Notes under the pieces: generated by a model
What the model was told of the DNA's origin: nothing
The model's database searches: none
Seen by the model: the letters and a program-made list of their open reading frames with translations, nothing else
Shown: in pieces, positions 1 through 9,311 of the stretch
Position numbering within the stretch: position 1 is the first letter of the stretch
How the letters are laid out: each line of letters opens with the position of its first letter
Program-made: the position numbers and the translations under genes
DNA from: UBA1672 sp051967755
Lineage (GTDB): Bacteria > Pseudomonadota > Alphaproteobacteria > Micavibrionales > Micavibrionaceae
Assembly: GCA_051967755.1 (NCBI GenBank)
Contig: JBQDYD010000007.1
Span: forward strand, 1-64,000
Direction of reading: 5' to 3'
Length of the DNA stretch: 64,000 nucleotides

Positions 1-45
1 TGCCGCCAGCGTTCGTTCTGAGCCAGGATCAAACTCTTAAGTTTG
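1..45 (-). rRNA. rrs: 16S ribosomal RNA, 5' end only
   Basis: The reverse complement of the first bases reads AGAGTTTGATCCTGGCTCAG followed by AACGAACGCTGGCGGCA, the universal 5' end of bacterial 16S rRNA in its alphaproteobacterial form. Only about 45 bases of the gene are in the window; the rest lies to the left. The mature 5' end is placed near 45 by comparison with the usual number of bases before the AGAGTTTGAT block and may be off by a few bases. Transcription runs leftward from the promoter near 625-653. Confidence 0.96.
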
Positions 46-624
46 AATCCATCATCAAAGAATCTAAATTTAATTAACGTCTTTTCTGAAGTATATAATA
101 TCTTCAAAAGACCTGCTTGCGATGTAGCGTCAACATAAAGCTGACATTACATTTTAACTGTTTGTGACATATAAATATGTCACGTGCGTCATAGTAGTTG
201 ATACACAGTACAAACAGGGCTTTCTTTATTAATGCATCCAATACATTATAATCGTCACAATTACCGAGGTAATCATAGCGAGCACTGCTGCCTGCGTATC
301 TCTTCTTTCCTATTCACGATGTTCAAGAACTCTGCACTGCCCGCAACAAACTCTCGTCTACTTTGGGCCGCATCAACCAATCTCTTGGTCTGTGTCAATT
401 TTGACTGAGCGGCTAATAAAACATATTGTCTTTTTGCTGTCAACCAAAAACTTTAAAGAAAAACAAAAAATTTTATTTTTTTTCAAAGCCTTAGATACTT
501 CACTTCTAAGAGTTTTTAACGAAGTACGGAAGGTTTATTTTCCGCTTAAAACCAAGCCTCATAAACTATGTTTCTTGGTCTTTTTTACATCTCGCTGCGC
601 GTCAGCGCCGCTGAATGTTTGGCG
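46..624 (-). other. rRNA operon leader (untranslated)
   Basis: This stretch lies between the predicted rRNA start site (about 618) and the 16S 5' end, so it should be transcribed leader. It holds no convincing gene. On the minus strand it carries a boxA-like GTTCTTGAACATC (about 318-332), which could recruit the Nus antitermination complex. A second TTGACA (398-393) has no good -10 behind it. The rest of the gap to 892 is described with the promoter. Confidence 0.6.
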
Positions 625-653
625 GTTATAGCGGGTCGATTTCTTCCTGTCAA
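625..653 (-). promoter_or_regulatory. rRNA operon promoter with A-tract upstream element
   Basis: On the minus strand there is a perfect -35 TTGACA (653-648), a 17-base spacer and TATAAC (630-625). The bases just upstream (about 654-720) are long A/T tracts, as expected for an UP element that binds the RNA polymerase alpha subunit. The start site would be near 618, giving a leader of about 570 bases. Spacing, match quality and position all fit a strong rRNA promoter. Bases 721-892 hold nothing else I can identify. Confidence 0.75.
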
Positions 654-892
654 ACATGTTTTTACATTTTTTTAATTTTTTTTTGACGCTTTAAAAAAAA
701 CGGCAGAAATGCGCCATTTATTTTCTAAAAAAAAATGCCCCCACGCACCCCCTCCTGCCAAGCACGTTATCCGACTGCCATCCGATCAAGAGAACCTAGC
801 CATCTAAAAACAACCGACGCTTGCTTAAACAGGACGAGCTACATTAGATTATCAGCATAAAAACCATTTCAATACGAACCCAGGATAGCTTC

Positions 893-1681
893 ATGCTTGA
901 TCAAGCTGTACAAAACATCACTGAGATTATTATCGCAGGCTTAATTTTCTTTTTTATAGAAAAGCTAAAACCTTCCTTTAAGACCAACGAAGACATAAAA
1001 AAAGAAAAGCGCCTAGAGCTCCTACTCGCAATCTTTAATGCTTCATTCGTCGCATATATAATTATTGCCCTAAGTTCTCTTTGGATCGAATATGTTTTAC
1101 AACCATTGACTTGGTACCAAATACTCAACCCGGTTGTGCAGCACTTGCCTGTCTTTATACAGCTCTTTATAGCAGCAGCAATTCTGGACTTGGCAAAATA
1201 CTGGCAACACAGGCTATCCCATAAATATATCTGGAATGTGCACGCCATACATCACAGCGCAAAACAACTGACATGGATCACGGGGCTGCGACTACACCCG
1301 ATCGAGATTGCCGTTGCCGCAATGTTTGATGCAACCTTCCTTTACATCTTAGGTTTCGAAGGGGACGCTATCATTATGGCCATTATCTTCTTAAAGGCGC
1401 TAAACTTTATGATCCATTCGAACTTAGATCTTAAATACACTAAGCCCTTTAGATACTTGCTGGCCTCTCCGCATTATCATCGTTGGCACCATGCAAATAT
1501 AAAAGAAGCCTATGATAAGAACTTTGCAGGCGCCTTTCCTTTTTGGGATCTTTTATTCGGGACATACTATTGTCCGGAAGAAGATCCACCGGGATACGGT
1601 CTCTCAAAGTCCGAAACAAAGCATTACCCGTCACACAATGTGATTGGCTGGCTCCTATACCCATTTAAGAGAAAAAAATAA
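893..1681 (+). CDS. Sterol desaturase / fatty acid hydroxylase family membrane protein
   Basis: A 262-residue integral membrane protein of the fatty acid hydroxylase superfamily (PF04116). These are di-iron enzymes that hydroxylate or desaturate lipids. The histidine clusters that bind the two irons are all visible: HRLSH at 106-110, HAIHH at 117-121 and HYHRWHH at 194-200, with further conserved His at 135 and 175. Hydrophobic helices lie at about 10-22, 47-65, 83-102 and 140-170. An AGGAT ribosome-binding site precedes the ATG. It stands alone, divergent from the rRNA operon. The family is clear; the substrate (hopanoid, fatty acid, carotenoid or ether lipid) cannot be told from sequence. 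Confidence 0.9.
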   Translation: MLDQAVQNITEIIIAGLIFFFIEKLKPSFKTNEDIKKEKRLELLLAIFNASFVAYIIIALSSLWIEYVLQPLTWYQILNPVVQHLPVFIQLFIAAAILDLAKYWQHRLSHKYIWNVHAIHHSAKQLTWITGLRLHPIEIAVAAMFDATFLYILGFEGDAIIMAIIFLKALNFMIHSNLDLKYTKPFRYLLASPHYHRWHHANIKEAYDKNFAGAFPFWDLLFGTYYCPEEDPPGYGLSKSETKHYPSHNVIGWLLYPFKRKK

Positions 1682-1689
1682 TAATCCGG

Positions 1690-2097
1690 CTAAATAAGCT
1701 TGATGCCACTCACGGTCGACTCAACGGCATCCTGACCAACAGATGCCTGCGTGCAATTACCCGGGATCATATATTGTTGCTCCAGCTGCTCATGCACACT
1801 TGATAAGCCTGCATATAGGTCTCTGGAAAATTGCTCCGTGTTATCGGGCACCGCCTCATATGCAAGACCATCGACCATCACCCCCCCATCAGAGGTATGA
1901 AGGGAAACTTTATAATGAAGATCTGCCCCCTCCTCCTGAAGCGCATCGATTTGTGACATAACCTCATTTTCATATAGTGTGTTCACAATTTCTTCTGCAG
2001 AGGCATTCGGATCACATTCTTCAAAGCTTGCGCTATGGACGAAAATTGATTCACCATTTGAAAAAATTTCAATATTTGCAGCCAACCCGGTTTCCAT
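1690..2097 (-). CDS. Hypothetical acidic protein, 135 aa
   Basis: A 135-residue soluble acidic protein with no signal peptide, membrane helix or motif I recognise. A strong ribosome-binding site (AGGAG, 7 bases before the ATG) supports it as a real gene. It converges on the hydroxylase gene with 8 bases between stops. Codon use looks like that of its neighbours. Function unknown. Confidence 0.7.
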   Translation of the reverse strand: METGLAANIEIFSNGESIFVHSASFEECDPNASAEEIVNTLYENEVMSQIDALQEEGADLHYKVSLHTSDGGVMVDGLAYEAVPDNTEQFSRDLYAGLSSVHEQLEQQYMIPGNCTQASVGQDAVESTVSGIKLI

Positions 2098-2280
2098 GAT
2101 TTATCTCCTGATATTTTTTGAACAGTAGCAAACAACACACATTATATACAAAAAAAAGATAACATGCTTTTTGCACTGCATAATGCTCTTTACTTGCATA
2201 AGTCACACATTCGGTATACACACACTATCTCCACGGGTGAATTCGTTATATAATTATAAATATTCTTAAGGGGACGAACG

Positions 2281-3954
2281 ATCTCAGACTCGGTTACATA
2301 TATATTATTAAATATTGTTGGCGCTGTTGCGCTTTTACTATGGGGAACCCGTATGATCAAAAACGGGTTTACGCGCGCTTATGCGACCTCCCTTCAAAAA
2401 GTGATCGCCCAAAACACGAATAGTAAAATCAAGGCGTTCTTTGCAGGCCTTGGGGTTACAACAATCCTACAAAGCTCTACCGCGACAACAATGATTTGCG
2501 CATCCTTTGCATCAAAGCAAATGATCGGCACAACCGCAGGGCTTGCGGTTGTCATCGGCGCAGATGTCGGTACGACACTGGTCGCCCAAATCCTGACATT
2601 TGACCTGTCATGGCTTATACCGATGTTCTTATTGGTCGGCGTTATCATGCACAACCGATATGAACATAAAGGCCGAAAGAAACATATTGCCCGCGCACTT
2701 ATAGGTCTGGGAATAGTCTTGCTTTCCCTTACGATCATCAAGGAAAGCGCCGCACCGCTTGGCAACTCACCGACCCTTCCTATCATACTGCAACCATTAG
2801 AGCGTGAGCCGGTACTAGCTCTTCTCGTGGCCGCGGGTTTTGCTTGGATCCTGCATTCATCTCTTGCAACCGTATTGATTATCGCTTCTTTTACATCCAG
2901 CGGCCTAATCACACTAAAACTTGGCTTGCTGTTGGTGCTGGGCGCAAATTTGGGCGCCGCAATCATCCCGTTCATGATGACTTATGCGATGAATGCCCGC
3001 GCGCGCTGGATTACAATCGGCAACCTGTTAATGCGTGTGACTAGCATCCTGTTGGTTTTACCGTTCTTAAGCTTTTTTATGATGATCTTTAATGATCTGG
3101 AAGTTGCCGCAGCGCGTGAAATTATCCATTTCCACACGTTGTTTAACGTCCTGCTCGCCATAATCTTCCTGCCTTTGGTTAATAAGCTCTCCTCTATTTG
3201 TGAGAAAATCCTTCCCTATAGTGAGGAAGCAGAAGAAAAAACCACAAAGCCTTTATACCTTGACGAGACAGCCCTTGATTCACCCACCATTGCTTTGGCT
3301 GGCGCGGCGCGTGAAACTCTGCGGGTTGCAAACTTAGTGGAGACAATGTTCACCGATTCCATGAAGGCGCTTAAAACCGATGAAATGGAAATTTTGAAAG
3401 AAATTCAAAAGGCGGATGATCAGGTCGATACATTACACACATCAATTAAACTATACCTGACACGCGTCAGCGAAGAATCGCTAGACCCCAAAGAATCAGA
3501 TCGCTTTGTACAAATCCTAAGCTTTTCAACAAATCTGGAACATATTGGTGACATTATCGACAAAAGCCTGACCGAACTGGTTAAAGCAAAAGTCAAAGAA
3601 CGTAAGCGATTCTCAGACGAAGGTTTTGATGAGATCAAAGGATTCCACCAAACAATTTTGAACAACATGAAAATCGCACAGGCCATCTTCATGTCAGAAG
3701 ACCCAAAGCTTGCCCGCCAACTCGTAGAAGGCAAAGCAAGCGTACGCCGCGCAGCCAAGGAAAGCACAGAGCGCCACTTCCAACGCCTGCGCGAAGGGGT
3801 TCCTGAAACCCGTCTAACAAGCTCTCTTCATACAGACATCATCAGGGACTATAAGCGGATAAACAGTTATATTACGTCTGTTGCTTACTCCATCTTAGAG
3901 AACGCAGAAACATATAAACAATCGCGCCGCATGAAAGATGCAGACGAAACATAA
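2281..3954 (+). CDS. Na+/phosphate cotransporter family protein with PhoU-like C-terminal domain
   Basis: A Na/Pi cotransporter (PF02690) followed by a helical PhoU-like domain. Two transport repeats carry the family's QSS-type signatures: LQSSTATT near residue 57 and HSSLATV near 195. The region after about 320 is helical and charged, as in PhoU. Family members begin with a first helix like LLNIVGAVALLLWGTRM; here those codons (2305-2355) are in frame upstream of the first ATG at 2353. The frame is open back to a TAA at 2257 but has no ATG, GTG, TTG or CTG. An AAGGGGA site at 2268-2274 sits 6 bases before an ATC at 2281, so I place the start there. ACG at 2278 is the alternative. Starting at 2353 would delete most of the first membrane helix. 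Confidence 0.85.
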   Translation: MSDSVTYILLNIVGAVALLLWGTRMIKNGFTRAYATSLQKVIAQNTNSKIKAFFAGLGVTTILQSSTATTMICASFASKQMIGTTAGLAVVIGADVGTTLVAQILTFDLSWLIPMFLLVGVIMHNRYEHKGRKKHIARALIGLGIVLLSLTIIKESAAPLGNSPTLPIILQPLEREPVLALLVAAGFAWILHSSLATVLIIASFTSSGLITLKLGLLLVLGANLGAAIIPFMMTYAMNARARWITIGNLLMRVTSILLVLPFLSFFMMIFNDLEVAAAREIIHFHTLFNVLLAIIFLPLVNKLSSICEKILPYSEEAEEKTTKPLYLDETALDSPTIALAGAARETLRVANLVETMFTDSMKALKTDEMEILKEIQKADDQVDTLHTSIKLYLTRVSEESLDPKESDRFVQILSFSTNLEHIGDIIDKSLTELVKAKVKERKRFSDEGFDEIKGFHQTILNNMKIAQAIFMSEDPKLARQLVEGKASVRRAAKESTERHFQRLREGVPETRLTSSLHTDIIRDYKRINSYITSVAYSILENAETYKQSRRMKDADET

Positions 3955-4042
3955 AATCTACTGATTTTTCAGGGATTCACAAACCACACAAAAGTATGTA
4001 ATATGATTTCAACTTTTGAGTATTTCATAACACATCATTCGT

Positions 4043-6544
4043 ATGTTACGTCCAGTTCACATTTTTGCCTTTTGCGCCTCATGCGCAATATTGCCGCTAT
4101 CCGTTGGTGCGCAAACCCATGGCGAATACCCACCATGGTACGGAGAGGACAACACACCGCGTGCATCCACACATGTGAATGACGCCCTGCCACGCGCAGA
4201 TGATATTGCCCTCGATGATCTATTAGACAATCAGCGCGCCCCTGCAGAGAAACCCTCCGCAATAGAAGCCGCGTATTCAAACCGCGTTATTGATGACCTT
4301 CGGCAGTTTGGATATGACTTGTTTGCGCAGGACACCGCCCCCCGCACAGGCGCTGCGGACACTATGCCCATGGGCGCCGTGCAGGATGATTTTGTTCTCA
4401 ACACCGGCGATGAGCTTCTTATCACCTTTACAGGCCAAAGAACTGATCAAAAGACATATAAGATCGATTCACGCGGCATGATCGTTGTGCAAGACATTCC
4501 GCCCATCCCCGCTATGGGGCGCACCATCAAACAACTGAGAGAATCACTGACCGCTGCGCTCTCTTCTATGCCAAACACTGAGGCATATATCTCACTTTCT
4601 TCTGTAAGACAGATCAATATATTAGTCGTAGGCAATGTCAGTAAGCCGGGGCGCAAAACCCTCAGCGCATTTCATACTGTCCTTGATGCGCTTACCCTAA
4701 CCGGTGGCATCAAAAAAGACGGCTCATTGAGGGAAATAAAACTCGTCAGGGGCGGCAGAAGCACAAAAATAGACCTCTACGCCTTGCTGATGCATGGGGC
4801 GCCGCATATTGATATGGCGTTACGTGATGGTGACAGGCTTATAATCCCGCCGATCGGACCTACAGTCGCAATTGCAGGAACAGTCAAACGCCCGGGAATA
4901 TATGAAATCAGACAACTCTCCTCAGGTCTTAATAAACATATGCGGTCGAGTAGTGAAGCACTCAACCTAAATCAAATGCTCGACTTTGCAGGCGGTGTCA
5001 TATCCCCCGGGCAGAATCGTTTTGTTATGCTGTCGCCCTCATATAATGGGCAAGAAACGGTAACAGAAATAGATGATCCGTTCAGCAAGTCATTCAAAGA
5101 AGGTGCAATCTTAAGTGTAGCCTCAGGAGAACATAAAAGAGCCGGAAAAATTGAACTGACAGGCCACACATCCAGGCCGGGATTATACGACATTACGCGT
5201 CACAAAACGTTAAAAGAGGTTCTGAAAAATCAAGACAGCTTAGGCCCCGATATATACCCGTTAATCGGGGTGATAGAAAGATGGAATTCAGACCAGCTTT
5301 CAAAGGAATTTATAAGCTTTTCAGTTCGATCCGTATTAAAAAATGAATATGATATAAACCTAACAGAAAACGACTCCATTATCATTTTATCAAATACTGA
5401 TATATCTAATATTTATGACGATAATTATATAAACACTCATAGTATCGATAACATTGAGCAAGGATCGCGTTATTCTGATTCTGAAATCACAGACTATGAC
5501 GGGCTGATTCCTTTCCTGAAAGAACAATCTATAACCATAAAAGGCGCCGTTCGAAAACCCGGTTTTTACCCTATCGCACACGGCGTAACATTAGACAACA
5601 TCCTTGCTACTGCCGGCGGCCTGACAATAGATGCCGACACCAGCTCTATCGAACTGACATCAACAAAGTCAAACGCAGAACCTTTCACCAGCACTGATAA
5701 GAAACACAAGGAAAGAACAACCATAAGTTTTAATGACATCATGCCGGAAAATGTGAGTATTCATATTGGTGACTCCATTCGCGTAAATCAAAAGTTCAAA
5801 AAAACCAATGAAAATTCTGTCATGATAATCGGCGAAGTCCTCCGCCCGGGTGAGTATGATTTACTTCCCGGTGATCATGTTTCTGACCTCATCGATCGAG
5901 CGGGAGGATTAACACAACAAGCCTACCCTGACGGATCAATCTTTAGCCGCGAATCAGAACGACGCGCCGAAGAAATGAAATACCGGGCGGACGCCAATGA
6001 AATGGAACGCGCCCTTGCCAGAGCACTGCAGAATGATAAGAAAAAGCCCGATTCGACACAAATTGAGCTCGTACAAAGTCTGGCAAAACAATTGCAAACC
6101 ATCGAAGCCGTAGGGCGCATCACTGTTGAAACTGATCCCAATATCTTAGATATAAAACCGGAACTGGATATGTTGCTGGAAAAAGGTGACCGTATATATA
6201 TCCCTAAACGCCCGCTCAGCGTGCGCGTGCGCGGAGAAGTGCTCTCCCCTTCCAGTTTGCAATTTATATCCGAGAAAGATCCCATTGATTATATTCACGA
6301 GGCAGGCGGCTTTACGTATCATGCGGACAAGGACAGGGCCTTTGTGCTTTATCCAGACGGAAGCGCACAACCACTTCAGGTGAGCGCATGGAACCACAAA
6401 TCAGTCTTAATCCCTCCGGGCTCGACTATTATTGTGCCGCGCGATCCTGAACCATTCAGCTTCATAGAAAGCGCAAGGGAAGTTGGGCAAATTCTGAGTA
6501 ATATGGCCGTAACCGCAGTTTTCATTGACGATATCCGCGATTAG
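4043..6544 (+). CDS. Polysaccharide export protein with six SLBB-type repeats (Wza-like)
   Basis: An 833-residue exported protein for capsule or exopolysaccharide secretion. A signal peptide ends at about VGA-Q (residues 21-24); no lipobox cysteine follows, so it is not a typical Wza lipoprotein. A Poly_export domain (PF02563) begins near 117 (NTGDELLITF). Six SLBB-like units follow at about 193, 272, 369, 498, 593 and 729, each with a V/I-x-G-x-V-x-x-PG core and most with an AGG/GGV turn. A helical insert lies at about 650-690. Wza proteins are usually near 380 residues, so this is more than twice the norm. No clear ribosome-binding site precedes the ATG. It heads the polysaccharide locus and is followed 16 bases on by a glycosyltransferase. 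Confidence 0.88.
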   Translation: MLRPVHIFAFCASCAILPLSVGAQTHGEYPPWYGEDNTPRASTHVNDALPRADDIALDDLLDNQRAPAEKPSAIEAAYSNRVIDDLRQFGYDLFAQDTAPRTGAADTMPMGAVQDDFVLNTGDELLITFTGQRTDQKTYKIDSRGMIVVQDIPPIPAMGRTIKQLRESLTAALSSMPNTEAYISLSSVRQINILVVGNVSKPGRKTLSAFHTVLDALTLTGGIKKDGSLREIKLVRGGRSTKIDLYALLMHGAPHIDMALRDGDRLIIPPIGPTVAIAGTVKRPGIYEIRQLSSGLNKHMRSSSEALNLNQMLDFAGGVISPGQNRFVMLSPSYNGQETVTEIDDPFSKSFKEGAILSVASGEHKRAGKIELTGHTSRPGLYDITRHKTLKEVLKNQDSLGPDIYPLIGVIERWNSDQLSKEFISFSVRSVLKNEYDINLTENDSIIILSNTDISNIYDDNYINTHSIDNIEQGSRYSDSEITDYDGLIPFLKEQSITIKGAVRKPGFYPIAHGVTLDNILATAGGLTIDADTSSIELTSTKSNAEPFTSTDKKHKERTTISFNDIMPENVSIHIGDSIRVNQKFKKTNENSVMIIGEVLRPGEYDLLPGDHVSDLIDRAGGLTQQAYPDGSIFSRESERRAEEMKYRADANEMERALARALQNDKKKPDSTQIELVQSLAKQLQTIEAVGRITVETDPNILDIKPELDMLLEKGDRIYIPKRPLSVRVRGEVLSPSSLQFISEKDPIDYIHEAGGFTYHADKDRAFVLYPDGSAQPLQVSAWNHKSVLIPPGSTIIVPRDPEPFSFIESAREVGQILSNMAVTAVFIDDIRD

Positions 6545-6560
6545 GATTTAAATATATCTT

Positions 6561-7415
6561 ATGTCTGCGCTTAAAAAACATTTTCCGGTTTTCACGCTTA
6601 TTACGATAACGCTGAATAATTATTCAGGCCTTCAAAAAACCTACAAATCCATTGAAAAACAACAGTTTGAGGATTTTGAATGGATCGTTATTGATGGTGG
6701 TTCGACTGATGAGACTGTCGATTTCCTACGCGCACGCCGAAGCGCCACGCGCTCTGCCACAAACCCTTTCAGATTTATCAGTGAAGAGGATGAAGGCATA
6801 TACGATGCGATGAATAAAGGAATCAAAGAAGCCCGAGGGCGATACCTCCTCTTTCTAAACGCGGGCGATGAACTGGCCGAGGACGATGTCCTAAAAGAAA
6901 TCTTTCCTTTCACAGAGAAAAAACCTCAATTGATATATGGGGACGCCCTAGAGCCTGAGAACGGAAAAGATGCCCACCCCTACAAAAAGGCACGCCGTTA
7001 CAAGGACTTAATATGGGGTATGATAACGCATCACCAAGCGATTTTGTATGATCGCCATGTCATACGCGATAAAAAACTCCACTATTCTTTGAAATTTGAG
7101 ATAGCCTCTGATTACGACTTTACGGCGCGCTTCTTACAGAAAGCAAAGCGAATCATCTACTTTCCAAAGCCTATATGCGTATTTGAGCAAGGCGGACTAT
7201 CTCAACAAAATGCATTTAAAGGCCGCAGAGAGCAATATATTATACGGGAAAATCTAGAAATGGTTTCGCAGCCAAATAATCTTTTCATACTCACCGTACA
7301 AACACTATCTTGGCACTTAAAAAAGCTTTCCCCTACCCTGTATTACGCTTTAAAAGGCTTGGTATTTACAGTGACCGACAAAAGAAGAAAAAAGAAAAAG
7401 ATACGCGCGGATTAA
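6561..7415 (+). CDS. Family 2 glycosyltransferase
   Basis: A 284-residue cytoplasmic GT-A glycosyltransferase of family 2. The N-terminus has the nucleotide-sugar fold (FTLITITLNN, then VIDGGSTDET at about 49-58), and DAMNKGI near 88 with the LNAGDE segment near 108 that supplies the metal-binding acidic residues. The C-terminus is basic and helical, suggesting loose membrane contact. It sits 16 bases after the export gene and is probably co-transcribed. The stop overlaps that of the convergent ChaC-like gene. The transferred sugar is unknown. Confidence 0.88.
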   Translation: MSALKKHFPVFTLITITLNNYSGLQKTYKSIEKQQFEDFEWIVIDGGSTDETVDFLRARRSATRSATNPFRFISEEDEGIYDAMNKGIKEARGRYLLFLNAGDELAEDDVLKEIFPFTEKKPQLIYGDALEPENGKDAHPYKKARRYKDLIWGMITHHQAILYDRHVIRDKKLHYSLKFEIASDYDFTARFLQKAKRIIYFPKPICVFEQGGLSQQNAFKGRREQYIIRENLEMVSQPNNLFILTVQTLSWHLKKLSPTLYYALKGLVFTVTDKRRKKKKIRAD

Positions 7416-8416
7416 TGATGCGTATATTCATCAAGACCATCAACATCATGATCCATTGACGCAAATAATGCTGCGTTATGCGCTTCTACTTTACGTGTAA
7501 ACTCTTCCAATAGATTGATTTTATTCGATGCATCGCCATCCAACTCCATACTCTCCAAAAAATCACGATCATCCGGATCCATCGAAGCGCGCTCAATAAT
7601 GGCCCGCGTATATAAGTCGTGGAAACGGGGCTCAACCGGGATATTCTTCTCAAAACTACTATCAATAACGCCGCGCAAATAATCTAAATCCGTCATTTTA
7701 CCCGGTATCCCTGCACCTGGTGCATTATCACCACCGTGCGCGGTTGCCAGAATCGTCGCTTTCGCCGAAGCATCACCGCGCTCTATATAATAATCGGGGT
7801 CTTGCTTCGCAAAATCATTATTCTCATTATGAATATAAAGCGGCCCCTCATTATCGGCGACACAAACCAGAGCGGGCACTTGACCGCGGTTCGTAATATC
7901 AACATCTAAAAAGTCAAATGTGTAGATGGGCATATTGGGCGGCATCTCGCGCTCCGCAAACGATTCTAGATAAAATTGCGTGAAGGCCGCAGCCATAGCG
8001 GGAGACATGCTCGAAACATCCGTTTCCAGCACCCCGCCCGGGGTTTTCGCATCATCCATTTGGTCCAAACCAAGTGTAATCCCCGGCTCTTCAGGTGTAC
8101 CGCGGTAATGCGTATCATAACAAACAAAGTCGCGCTCATAGCCGTATAGGGTCGCAGGCTTCACCTTGATTAGACCCTCAGTATCAATATCAGGAAAGTT
8201 TTCGGTTAATTCGGGCTTAAATGAGTTATCCGCATTTTGAAAATGCGAGTATGTCAGCAAAGATCCGAAACCGAATCCACGAATCATACCGCTTTGCTCT
8301 ATCGCATCTATAAATCGATTCTGAGTGTCTTCGTTCTTTATACCTAAATTTTCAGAAAGTGCCGTCGCGATCTGCTCACGATGCTCGGCTTCAAACCCAA
8401 TTTTCTTATTCATCAT
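7412..8416 (-). CDS. ChaC-like gamma-glutamylcyclotransferase with C-terminal extension
   Basis: A 334-residue protein with the marks of the ChaC family (PF04752), which cleaves glutathione to 5-oxoproline and Cys-Gly. GFGFGSL (47-53) matches the substrate-binding YGSL loop. RGTPEEPG at 105-112 and GLD follow as in ChaC. The Glu of an REM segment (Glu157) is in place to be the catalytic acid. A family-typical YLRGVIDSS...LY stretch lies at about 248-270. Typical ChaC proteins are 180-230 residues; this one has an N-terminal helix and about 60 acidic C-terminal residues ending in His-His. Start at 8413 is equally possible. It lies inside a polysaccharide locus without obvious functional link. 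Assignment is from motifs only. Confidence 0.78.
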   Translation of the reverse strand: MMNKKIGFEAEHREQIATALSENLGIKNEDTQNRFIDAIEQSGMIRGFGFGSLLTYSHFQNADNSFKPELTENFPDIDTEGLIKVKPATLYGYERDFVCYDTHYRGTPEEPGITLGLDQMDDAKTPGGVLETDVSSMSPAMAAAFTQFYLESFAEREMPPNMPIYTFDFLDVDITNRGQVPALVCVADNEGPLYIHNENNDFAKQDPDYYIERGDASAKATILATAHGGDNAPGAGIPGKMTDLDYLRGVIDSSFEKNIPVEPRFHDLYTRAIIERASMDPDDRDFLESMELDGDASNKINLLEEFTRKVEAHNAALFASMDHDVDGLDEYTHH

Positions 8417-8474
8417 CCCTACTCAATATATGCTTTTATTCTTATTATTGAGGAAGTCTAGCAACATTGCATGA

Positions 8475-9311
8475 TTATTTCAAATTCTTGTGCCGCATAG
8501 CGTCTAAAACCATTTCACAATACGCCTTACGGCTTAGTGCGAATTCATATCCTGCGCGCCCGTCTAAAAAACCGCGCTTGAAAAAATAGGAATAAACAAA
8601 CATCAAGGCAGGACGAAGATAAGACGTACGACTGATCTTCTTAAGCATTTCTCGAGAGCGTACAGGATCTTTCGGCCATGCTTTATGCATATTCATATAA
8701 GCCTCCCATTTCGCGTATCTTTCATGGCGGCGCGTCCACGACACCTCATCATCATAGGCATCATGCAAAAGAACATTCTCTAACTGGCCTATTTTTTCAT
8801 CAGAAAATTCGGGTTTTAAAACCGGTTGATAATGCCCCTCTATTTCACCCATTGCATCACAAGCCAAATCATCAATTTGTGGAAAATGCATTTTCCTACG
8901 GTCAAATAAAGCGAGCTTATTATTCATCAGACCATGGCTTAATGGTGTACGTTTCCAAATATATTGCCCCCGCACGAAATAGCCGGCGTCATTTAGGCCA
9001 TTTTCAAACAAGACCTTGATTTCACTAGTTATATCTTCTGTCAGACATTCATCAGCATCCACCCAAAATACCCAATTACAGCCAATATTTTGTGTATCCA
9101 GAACCCATTGCCTCTTCTTTGGGTACGCGCCATCCCACTGATAATCAATAACACGTGCGCCGCATTGCCGGGCGATCTTTTGGGTGTTATCACAACTCCC
9201 TGAGTCAATCACAATAACCTCTGCAAATCCTTTGATAGAAGATAAGCATTGCCCAATTCTTTGTTCTTCATTTTTGGTGACGACCAGAACAGAAACAGGA
9301 ATATCACGCAT
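8475..9311 (-). CDS. Family 2 glycosyltransferase, LPS-core WaaE/KdtX-like
   Basis: A 278-residue GT2 enzyme. The N-terminus (SVLVVTKNEEQRIGQCL, then VIDSGSCDNT) and the WVDADE segment near 92 are typical of the WaaE-type beta-1,4-glucosyltransferases that decorate lipopolysaccharide inner core. A positively charged C-terminus is typical of peripheral membrane binding. The start overlaps the end of the Wzz-like gene by 8 bases, so the two are translationally coupled within the minus-strand run 12682-8475. Family is sure; the core-sugar role is inferred from similarity of the N-terminal half. Confidence 0.87.
   Translation of the reverse strand: MRDIPVSVLVVTKNEEQRIGQCLSSIKGFAEVIVIDSGSCDNTQKIARQCGARVIDYQWDGAYPKKRQWVLDTQNIGCNWVFWVDADECLTEDITSEIKVLFENGLNDAGYFVRGQYIWKRTPLSHGLMNNKLALFDRRKMHFPQIDDLACDAMGEIEGHYQPVLKPEFSDEKIGQLENVLLHDAYDDEVSWTRRHERYAKWEAYMNMHKAWPKDPVRSREMLKKISRTSYLRPALMFVYSYFFKRGFLDGRAGYEFALSRKAYCEMVLDAMRHKNLK

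Noticed and set aside
392..631. 79-codon plus-strand frame in the rRNA leader region
   Set aside because: No ribosome-binding site, low-complexity composition, and it lies antisense to the rRNA leader and over the rRNA promoter.
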